This document shows positions 7,725 through 14,452 of a stretch of 64,000 bases of DNA, one piece after another. The stretch is taken from positions 1,240,001 through 1,304,000 of the forward strand of contig NZ_PYXG01000001.1 in NCBI RefSeq assembly GCF_003043945.1. Reading direction: 5' to 3'. A program made the position numbers and the translations under genes. Source of the stretch: Prevotella sp. oral taxon 376. GTDB lineage: Bacteria; Bacteroidota; Bacteroidia; Bacteroidales; Bacteroidaceae. Every line of letters starts with the position of its first letter. The stretch's first letter is position 1. The notes beneath the pieces were generated by a model. It was not told where the DNA came from and searched no databases. It worked only from the letters and a program-made list of their open reading frames with translations.

Positions 7725-10700
7725 TTAGAAATTAAGATTCAGCCCAATCTGGAAACTCATTGGACGGGGATATGGGTTACTGTCTATGCCGCTCGCAACC
7801 TCGGGGTCGATGCCGTCATACTTGGTAATCATGAACGGGTTCTGTGCGGTAAAGTAGATGCGACCCGAGAAATACTGGGTGTTGTTGTAGGTCAGCAGGG
7901 CCGGGAATGTATAGCCAAGCGTGATATTGGTACACTTCAGGTAAGAGGCATTGCGAATGAAGTAGTCGCTCTGGTATGGATTGTTGACAGTTGTTCCCGT
8001 AAACCCTAAGGCAATAGCTTCTGCCGAAGTGTTAGAGAACGCCGAGTTATGGTAGAGACCAGAACTGGATATGGAAGCCTTGCTCGCCAGGAAGTCATAG
8101 TAGACATAGTTGCCGATGGACGCATGGAAAGCCGCGCTCAAATCCCAGTTCTTGTAGATGAACTTGGTGGTGAGACCCATGATGACAGGAGCGGCCGGAC
8201 TCTTGTAGTAATAGCGGTCGCCGTCGTTAATCTGGCCGTCGGCATTGCGGTCTACATAAAGACCTTCGATAGGTTTGCCGGCCTCATCATAAACTTGCTG
8301 ATAGACGAAGAAACTGTTGGTGGGCTGTCCTACCTTGTGCCTCTGTATCTTGGTATTGTTACCGCGGGAAATCTTATCACCCGTCCATACCCAGTCTTGG
8401 GCACCGGCTTCCAGCTCAGTAATCTCGTTCTTGTTCCAACCGACATTATAAGTAATATCCCATGTAAAATCCTTTGTTACGATGGGCTTGACATCAAATG
8501 CGAGCTCAAGGCCATAGTTTTTCAGTGATCCTATATTCTGCAGCTGCGTGTCGCCGAATGTTGTGCCGGCAGGAACATTTACGGTAGCAAGCAAATCTGA
8601 GGTCTTGCGATAGTAGCCGTCAAGGTTTACTACGAAGCGGCCGTTATTGGCACTGAAATCAATACCTGCATTATAGGTCGTGGTTTTCTCCCATGTCAAA
8701 TTCTCGTTGTAGTTGTTCGGGCGAACCGTATAATAATAGGTATCGCCGAAAGGATATTGAGCGTAGGAGTTGCCGCGCACATAAAGCGGCAGATAATAGA
8801 AGTCGTCGATGCCGTTCTGCTGACCGGTCTTACCCCAGCCCAGGCGTAGTTTCAACTCGTCGAGCCAGTTTACATTCTTGAGGAACTTCTCGTTGCTGAT
8901 CTTCCAGGCAAAGGCTGCCGATGGGAAATAGCCCCATTTGTGCCCTTTGGCAAAGCGAGAAGAACCGTCGGCGCGGAAAGTTGCCGTAATCAGGTAGCGG
9001 TCGAGGAGGTTATAGTTCAAGCGACCGAAGTAAGACACGAGACTATTGCGTTGAGCCCACTGCTGCTCGGAACGGAGAGCAGGGTTGTGTGCCTCGCCCG
9101 TGGCCCAGTCTGTGCCTTGTCCTTCGTTATAGCCGCTTCTGTGATAATGGCTGTCCTCGGCACCTGCCATGATGTCTACTCCGTGAGCCCCGAACTGGTG
9201 CTGATACTGGGCATAGGCACTTCCCACGATGCTGTATTTCCAATAGTAGGTCATTCCTTCCCATCCATAGTAGTTGTTGCTGTAGGAGTAGCGTGAATTC
9301 TGGTCGCTTTGATCGGTTGCCGTATACTGTGCGCCAAGGGAAGCATGGATTCTCAAATCCTCGAAGCCGTGGATCTTATAGTCCATTTCTATATTGCCGC
9401 TGAAGTCGTTGGAGTTAGCCAAGGTGTGCTGGTTGTTGAGCAGAGCCAGAGGGTTTTGCGGAGCATTGGAGTTGGTTGTGTATTTCCAGCTCTTATCATT
9501 AAAATCGGCATTCAACAGGTTCTGATACCAGCCTCCCGTAAATTTATACTTCTCGTCCGACATTCTGACAGGACGGGTAGGGTCAATGGACAAGGCCGAT
9601 CCTATTGCGCCGCCAGCATCGGCATAGCGGTCTTTCTCATACATGTACTTCGCCGTGATGTTGAAGTTCAGATGTCCGCCGAGCAAGGTCGGAGCCAGGT
9701 TTACCGATGCGTTCGTACGGCGCATCCAGCTGGTTTTCACGATACCGTTGGAGATGTTGTAGCCTACGCTTATGCGATAAGGCATATTTTTCAGGCCGCC
9801 GCTCATGCTGACGCTTTGGTTGGTAGAAACCGCGGTGCGGAAGATCTCGTCCTGCCAGTCGGTGTCGGCATCGCCGAGCAAGGAAGCGTCGAGCCCGCTG
9901 ATAGATCCCACGAGTTTCTTGTAGTCGGCCGCGTTCAGAACATCGTATTTCTTCTGGATCATAGACACCGTAACATCTCCGTTATAGTTGAATTTCGGGG
10001 CCTGCCCTGTGCGCCCCTTCTTCGTTGTGATGATAATTACGCCGTTGGAAGCACGGGAACCGTAGATGGCAGTGGCCGAAGCGTCCTTCAGTACGGTAAA
10101 AGTCTCGATGTCGTTGGGGTTGATCATCGCGAGGATATTGCTCATACCCTTAGCGGTGTTGTTGTCGATAACCAGTCCGTCTATTACATAGAGCGGATCG
10201 TTGCTGGCGTTCAGGGAAGCGCCGCCACGGATGCGAATCTGCGCGCCGGCACCCGGAGTGCCTCCCGTGGTCTGTACATCCACGCCGGCCACCTTGCCGA
10301 CGAGCATGTCGGAGGCGTTGTTCGTAATACCTTTTGACAGGTCGTCCGGCTTCATGGCCGTAACCGAGCCGGTGAGATCTTCCTTCTTGGCATGACCGTA
10401 ACCGATTACCACCACCTGTTCGAGGGTCTTGGCATCATCCAGCATAGTGATGACTATATTCGGACTTGCAGTGGCGGTAGCGGTCATGTATCCTATATAA
10501 GATACGGTGATCGTTGCGCCCTGGTCAGCCTTGATAGAGAAGTTGCCGTCGATGTCTGACACCGCTGCCGCCTTACCGCCTACGCTGATAGTGGCACCGA
10601 TGACAGGTTCGCCGGTAGCATCTTTGACATGCCCTTTGACAGTGATAGACTGTGCAAAGGCACAGACTGAAAGGAGAAGCCCGCAAACTATTGCAAGCAT

Positions 10701-10736
10701 CCTTAAAGGCATAGTGATTTTTACCTGCTTCATCAT
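7725..10736 (-). CDS. susC: SusC-like TonB-dependent maltooligosaccharide transporter
   Basis: Outer-membrane TonB-linked receptor of 1003 aa that imports maltooligosaccharides with SusD. The signal peptide runs to about residue 29 (VCAFAQ). A carboxypeptidase-regulatory-like domain follows (ITVKGHVKDATGEPVIGATISV), then the SusC/RagA signature LEQVVVIGYGHAKKEDLTGSV, the plug with IRIRGGASLNASNDPLYVIDG and the barrel ending in GLNLNF with a terminal aromatic. First gene of the operon; about 135 nt of leader precede the ATG. The neighbouring alpha-glucan genes and the shared LacI-type operator make starch the most likely substrate. Confidence 0.96.
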   Translation of the reverse strand: MMKQVKITMPLRMLAIVCGLLLSVCAFAQSITVKGHVKDATGEPVIGATISVGGKAAAVSDIDGNFSIKADQGATITVSYIGYMTATATASPNIVITMLDDAKTLEQVVVIGYGHAKKEDLTGSVTAMKPDDLSKGITNNASDMLVGKVAGVDVQTTGGTPGAGAQIRIRGGASLNASNDPLYVIDGLVIDNNTAKGMSNILAMINPNDIETFTVLKDASATAIYGSRASNGVIIITTKKGRTGQAPKFNYNGDVTVSMIQKKYDVLNAADYKKLVGSISGLDASLLGDADTDWQDEIFRTAVSTNQSVSMSGGLKNMPYRISVGYNISNGIVKTSWMRRTNASVNLAPTLLGGHLNFNITAKYMYEKDRYADAGGAIGSALSIDPTRPVRMSDEKYKFTGGWYQNLLNADFNDKSWKYTTNSNAPQNPLALLNNQHTLANSNDFSGNIEMDYKIHGFEDLRIHASLGAQYTATDQSDQNSRYSYSNNYYGWEGMTYYWKYSIVGSAYAQYQHQFGAHGVDIMAGAEDSHYHRSGYNEGQGTDWATGEAHNPALRSEQQWAQRNSLVSYFGRLNYNLLDRYLITATFRADGSSRFAKGHKWGYFPSAAFAWKISNEKFLKNVNWLDELKLRLGWGKTGQQNGIDDFYYLPLYVRGNSYAQYPFGDTYYYTVRPNNYNENLTWEKTTTYNAGIDFSANNGRFVVNLDGYYRKTSDLLATVNVPAGTTFGDTQLQNIGSLKNYGLELAFDVKPIVTKDFTWDITYNVGWNKNEITELEAGAQDWVWTGDKISRGNNTKIQRHKVGQPTNSFFVYQQVYDEAGKPIEGLYVDRNADGQINDGDRYYYKSPAAPVIMGLTTKFIYKNWDLSAAFHASIGNYVYYDFLASKASISSSGLYHNSAFSNTSAEAIALGFTGTTVNNPYQSDYFIRNASYLKCTNITLGYTFPALLTYNNTQYFSGRIYFTAQNPFMITKYDGIDPEVASGIDSNPYPRPMSFQIGLNLNF

Positions 10737-10880
10737 TTTTTTGGTTTTATTAGTTAGCTATGTTGTTGTTAATTTTGTTATTGTCAGTTAGTTAGGGCCG
10801 GTAATCCAGTGAAAGTTCATCCGTTTTAGGTTTGCGGATTAAAGGTTTCTATCGCCTCTCATTGAGAAACTCCCACGCTG

Positions 10881-10888
10881 CAAATTTA
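10881..10888 (-). promoter_or_regulatory. -7 promoter element of susC
   Basis: Minus-strand TAAATTTG fits TAnnTTTG. No convincing -33 TTG lies at the usual distance, consistent with a promoter that needs an activator. The centre is 65 bp from the operator centre at 10949.5. Confidence 0.65.
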
Positions 10889-10941
10889 GCTTGTTTAGCG
10901 ATACATTATAATTTTTTTCGGTAAAAATCGTTAATTATAGC

Positions 10942-10957
10942 GTGCAAACGATTGCAC
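10942..10957 (+). promoter_or_regulatory. LacI-type operator shared by susC and lacI-type gene
   Basis: GTGCAAACGATTGCAC, identical to the 16-mer before the amylase; flanking bases extend the dyad to 18 bp (10941-10958). It lies between two divergent promoters, 65 bp from the susC -7 element and 66 bp from the regulator's own -7 element. Confidence 0.85.
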
Positions 10958-11011
10958 GATTAAAACGCAATTAATAAAAAAGGTAATTGTCAACTATTTC
11001 AGGGGTTTCAT

Positions 11012-11019
11012 TATCTTTG
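11012..11019 (+). promoter_or_regulatory. -7 promoter element of the LacI-type regulator
   Basis: TATCTTTG fits TAnnTTTG and lies 23 bp before the start codon. The operator centre is 66 bp upstream, so the regulator probably controls its own gene. Confidence 0.75.
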
Positions 11020-11042
11020 CATCGAGCTTAAAACAAAATCTG

Positions 11043-12071
11043 ATGAGTGAATCTACGCCTATTACGATGAAGGATATTGCCAGGAAGTTTGGGGTCTCCG
11101 TGGCAACGGTGTCGCGTGCGCTCAATGACAACAAGCGCATCAGCGAACCCACTCGCAAGGCCATTCAGGCTTATGCCCTGGAACACGGCTTCTATCCCAA
11201 TATCATCGGTGAGCAGTTGCGCCATTCAAAGGTGAAGAATACGCACATCATCGGTGTCATCGTTCCGCAGTTTGCACATTATTATTTTGCGACGATCCTC
11301 AGTGGCATCGAGGAGGAGGCCAATGCCCGCGGCTATTACATCATGGTGGCCCAGAGCAACGAAAAATATGAGCGTGAGGTCGAGATCTGCCGTAACTTCT
11401 ATAAGAGCAGGGTGTGTGGCGTCATCGTCTCTCAGGCCAAGGACACGGTCCGCTATGATCATTTCCAGCGGCTCATAGACAATGGGATTCCTCTTGTTTT
11501 CTATGACAGGATTTCCACGGGCGTGGATTCCTCGCGCGTCGTGGTGGATGATTACATGGGTGCCTTCACGGCCGTGAGCCATCTCGTTGATACGGGCTGT
11601 CGGCGCATAGCCTTCTATGGAGCCCCTCTGACATTGGAGATTTCCAAGAACCGCCTTAACGGATACAAGGACGCTTTGCTGAAGCATGGCATGAAGATAG
11701 ACGAGAGCCTGATCCGCTATTGCGACAACCGTGCCGATGCGGAGGCCATAACGCCGCAGATGCTTGAGAGGAATGACAGGCCCGACGGCTTCTTTGCGGT
11801 GAACGATGATACGGCAATCGGCATTCTGTATACGGCCAAGCGCATGGGCTTCAGGATTCCTGACGATGTCGGAATCTGCGGGTTCACCAACGGTTATCGG
11901 GCCATAGCCTGCGACCCGATGCTCACCACGGTTGAGCAACGCGGCTTTCAGGTGGGCGAAGAAGCGGCCAATATTCTCATTCGGCAGGTAGAAGGCTTGA
12001 TTCCGAAGGACAAGGTGGAGCGCAGGGTGGTAAGAACCAAGCTGATCGTGCGTGGCACAACCAAGGAGTAA
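11043..12071 (+). CDS. LacI/GalR-family regulator of the starch genes
   Basis: DNA-binding protein of 342 aa. The N-terminal helix-turn-helix (residues 9-30, MKDIARKFGVSVATVSRAL) and hinge helix (YPNIIGEQLRHSK) are canonical, followed by a periplasmic-binding-protein-like sensor domain (IIGVIVPQFAHYYFATILSGIEE; PDGFFAVNDDTAIGIL; TTVEQRGFQVGEEA). It is divergent from susC with a LacI-type operator between them, and the same operator lies before the amylase and malQ. This suggests a maltodextrin-responsive regulator replacing the membrane-bound SusR of Bacteroides. The operator distance argues for activation, though the family usually represses. Start at 11043; ATG 11067 is an alternative. Confidence 0.94.
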   Translation: MSESTPITMKDIARKFGVSVATVSRALNDNKRISEPTRKAIQAYALEHGFYPNIIGEQLRHSKVKNTHIIGVIVPQFAHYYFATILSGIEEEANARGYYIMVAQSNEKYEREVEICRNFYKSRVCGVIVSQAKDTVRYDHFQRLIDNGIPLVFYDRISTGVDSSRVVVDDYMGAFTAVSHLVDTGCRRIAFYGAPLTLEISKNRLNGYKDALLKHGMKIDESLIRYCDNRADAEAITPQMLERNDRPDGFFAVNDDTAIGILYTAKRMGFRIPDDVGICGFTNGYRAIACDPMLTTVEQRGFQVGEEAANILIRQVEGLIPKDKVERRVVRTKLIVRGTTKE

Positions 12072-12143
12072 GCCGCTCTTCCTCTCCCTTATGGGAAACG
12101 GCAGTATAAGACAAGGAATAGAAACAAACAATCTAAATATAAT

Positions 12144-13451
12144 ATGAACAAGCAGAAACCTGATATGAAATTCTGGGGGCTCTGGAACCTCAGCTTCGGT
12201 TTTTTCGGCGTGCAGATAGCCTATGCGCTGCAGAGTGCCAATGTGTCGAGAATCTTTGCTACCCTGGGCGCAGACCCCCACAGCCTGAATTACTTCTGGG
12301 TGCTTCCACCGCTGATGGGCATCATCGTGCAGCCGATTGTGGGTACGCTGAGCGACCGCACCTGGACGCGTTTCGGCCGGCGAATACCTTATTTATTTAT
12401 AGGGGCCGCCCTGGCGGTCCTCGTGATGTGCCTGCTGCCCAATGCGGGTTCTTTCGGCCTTGCCGTAGGGGCTGTGATGATATTCGGACTGGTTGCGCTG
12501 ATGTTCCTCGACACTTCGCTTAACATGGCGATGCAGCCTTTCAAGATGCTCGTGGGCGACATGGTGAACGAGAAGCAGAAGACTAAGGCCTACAGCATTC
12601 AGAGTTTCCTGTGCAATGCGGGCAGCGTGGTGGGGTTTGTCTTTCCGTTTTTCTTCACATGGCTGGGCATCCGGAATGTGGCGGCTGCCGGCGAAGTGCC
12701 CGACTCGGTGAAGTGGTCGTTCTATGTGGGAGCGGGCATCCTCATCCTCTGCGTGGTCTACACCGCGCTGAAAGTGCGGGAGTGGAATCCGCGGGAATAC
12801 GCGGAATACAATCCTGTCTCTGAGACCAGGGAGGAGAAAGCCGACTGGATTACGCTGCTCCGGAATGCTCCCGCCACTTTCTGGAAGGTGGGCTTGGTGC
12901 AGTTTTTCTGCTGGGCAGGCATGCTGTATATGTGGAACTACACCACCGGAGCTATTGCCGAGACCGTATGGAATACCACCGATGCCGGTTCGGCAGCTTT
13001 TCAGGAGGCCGGCAACTGGGTGGGAATCCTCTTCGCCGTGCAGGCCGTGGGCAGCGTGATATGGGCAGCCCTGCTTCCCAGTTTCAGGAATATCAAGGTG
13101 GCCTACTCGTTGAGCCTCGCCATCGGCGGCATCGGCTTTGCCATGATCCCGTTTCTCCACAATCCCTACACGCAGTTCATCGCCTTCCTGCTCATCGGCT
13201 GCGCCTGGGCCGCCATGCTGGCCATGCCGTTCACTTTCGTTACCAATGCCTTGCAGGGCTACGGCCACATGGGAGCCTATCTGGGGCTCTTCAACGGTAC
13301 GATTTGCCTTCCCCAGATTGTCGCGGCCCTCTTTGGCGGCATGATACTGCGTCTCGTGGGCAGCCATCAGAGCACGATGATGATTGTGGCCAGTGGGCTG
13401 TTCTTGTGCGGGGCCTTGGCTGTAACCTTCATCAGGGCGAGGAAAGCTTAG
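12144..13451 (+). CDS. MFS transporter, maltose/maltodextrin type
   Basis: Inner-membrane sugar transporter of 435 aa with about 12 hydrophobic segments. The N-terminal region LWNLSFGFFGVQIAYALQSANVSRIFATLGAD and the loop LSDRTWTRFGRRIPY between TM2 and TM3 are typical of the SLC45/GPH-like maltose and sucrose carriers found beside bacteroidal starch genes. No clear promoter is seen in the 72 bp after the LacI-type gene, so the two are probably co-transcribed. It would bring maltose or short maltodextrins from periplasm to cytoplasm, where MalQ can act. Substrate is inferred from context. Confidence 0.9.
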   Translation: MNKQKPDMKFWGLWNLSFGFFGVQIAYALQSANVSRIFATLGADPHSLNYFWVLPPLMGIIVQPIVGTLSDRTWTRFGRRIPYLFIGAALAVLVMCLLPNAGSFGLAVGAVMIFGLVALMFLDTSLNMAMQPFKMLVGDMVNEKQKTKAYSIQSFLCNAGSVVGFVFPFFFTWLGIRNVAAAGEVPDSVKWSFYVGAGILILCVVYTALKVREWNPREYAEYNPVSETREEKADWITLLRNAPATFWKVGLVQFFCWAGMLYMWNYTTGAIAETVWNTTDAGSAAFQEAGNWVGILFAVQAVGSVIWAALLPSFRNIKVAYSLSLAIGGIGFAMIPFLHNPYTQFIAFLLIGCAWAAMLAMPFTFVTNALQGYGHMGAYLGLFNGTICLPQIVAALFGGMILRLVGSHQSTMMIVASGLFLCGALAVTFIRARKA

Positions 13452-13537
13452 GACATTGATGACCCGGACAACGGCAATCGGCTGCCGCCGTGGGTTGCTG
13501 TTGCTGGGAGCTTGTAATGCGCCGCATGTCTTCCGGC

Positions 13538-13625
13538 GGATTACAAACCGTTTGTAACAGGATTACAAGCTGTTTGTAACAGGATTACTTGCCGTTTGTA
13601 ATCACATTACTAACAGCGGGTAATA
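13538..13625. repeat. 22-nt-period dyad array, family 3
   Basis: Three consecutive 22-nt units starting at 13538, 13560 and 13582, each GGATTAC(A/T)(A/T)-N4-GTTTGTAA plus two bases, and a degenerate fourth unit from 13604. ATTACAAAC and GTTTGTAAT make each unit a near-palindrome. It lies 87 bp past the transporter stop and 130 bp before the PAP2 promoter. Confidence 0.85.
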
Positions 13626-13747
13626 TCATTGCCACTTGTTGGCAAGAATCCGGTAAGATGCTCCCTTTGCTCCGGTTCGTTGTCTCCGGATGCCCTTTTG
13701 CCGCTTTTTGCCGGTGCCGTTTTCTTGGTTGATAGGAATCTTTTTTG

Positions 13748-13755
13748 TATTTTTG
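13748..13755 (+). promoter_or_regulatory. -7 element of the PAP2 gene, leaderless arrangement
   Basis: TATTTTTG fits TAnnTTTG, and the ATG at 13760 follows after only four bases. Transcription would start at or next to the start codon. This also rules out ATG 13745, which lies upstream of the element. Confidence 0.7.
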
Positions 13756-13759
13756 CATC

Positions 13760-14323
13760 ATGAAAAGCTTTATCTGTAGTCTGCTGTTCCTGCTGACTGC
13801 CTTGCCGATGCAGGCGCAGAAGGAGTTTCATGGCGACGGCATCGACGACTATCTGCGCTTTGTGCCCATGGCGTCGGCCTATGTGCTCAAGATGAGCGGC
13901 GTGCAGAGTGCCTCGTCGTGGAAGCGGCTGATGGTAAATTCCGCGGTCTCCCTGACCGTTTCCCTCGGTGTGGCTTATGGTTTGAAGCAGACCGTTCATG
14001 AATGGCGGCCCGACGGAACCGATCGCCGTGCCTTCCCCTCGGGTCATGCCACATTAGCCTTTGCGGGAGCCACCATATTATATAAGGAGTTTGGCCATGT
14101 GTCTCCGTGGATCAGTGTGGCAGGATATGGAGTTTCCGCTTTCACGGCCGTCGATAGGGTGCGGCGCAATCGCCACGACTGGGGGGATGTGGCTGCCGGT
14201 GCTGCCATTGGTGTCGGGGGTGTCCTGCTGGGTTATTGGATCGGCGACAGGATAACGGGCGAGCGACGCAGGTGCGATGTGGCCCTGACGGGCAGCGGGG
14301 TGTGCCTCGTCTATCGGTTCTGA
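13760..14323 (+). CDS. PAP2-family phosphatase, exported
   Basis: Membrane-associated phosphatidic-acid-phosphatase-type enzyme of about 187 aa. A signal peptide (MKSFICSLLFLLTALPMQAQ) is followed by the three family motifs: KQTVHEWRP, the PSGH motif in RAFPSGHATLAF, and RVRRNRHDWGDV (R-x5-H-x3-D). The catalytic histidine and acidic partner are present. Substrate could be a lipid phosphate, undecaprenyl pyrophosphate or another phosphomonoester. I chose the start at 13760 because the upstream ATG at 13745 lies before the promoter element. It sits inside the starch region without an obvious starch role. Confidence 0.9.
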   Translation: MKSFICSLLFLLTALPMQAQKEFHGDGIDDYLRFVPMASAYVLKMSGVQSASSWKRLMVNSAVSLTVSLGVAYGLKQTVHEWRPDGTDRRAFPSGHATLAFAGATILYKEFGHVSPWISVAGYGVSAFTAVDRVRRNRHDWGDVAAGAAIGVGGVLLGYWIGDRITGERRRCDVALTGSGVCLVYRF

Positions 14324-14351
14324 ATGCCGGGAGGTCCTGTGGTCCATGGGT

Positions 14352-14367
14352 GCGCAATCGTTTGCAT
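14352..14367 (+). promoter_or_regulatory. LacI-type operator upstream of malQ
   Basis: GCGCAATCGTTTGCAT matches 14 of 16 positions of the operator read in gene orientation (GTGCAATCGTTTGCAC). Its centre is 65 bp upstream of the -7 element centre, the same distance as at the amylase and susC. Confidence 0.78.
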
Positions 14368-14420
14368 AAAACTTTTCTGCCTTTGCACACTTTCGTTACA
14401 CCTTGTGTTATAATAATTGC

Positions 14421-14428
14421 TAACTTTG
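14421..14428 (+). promoter_or_regulatory. -7 promoter element of the malQ operon
   Basis: TAACTTTG fits TAnnTTTG and ends 24 bp before the malQ start codon. Confidence 0.75.
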
Positions 14429-14452
14429 AACCAAATTTATTAACCAAAGCCT

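Noticed and set aside
13538-13625. CRISPR array, because of short regular repeats
   Set aside because: Units are contiguous 22-nt imperfect palindromes without unique spacers, and no cas genes are present. The same holds for the other five arrays.
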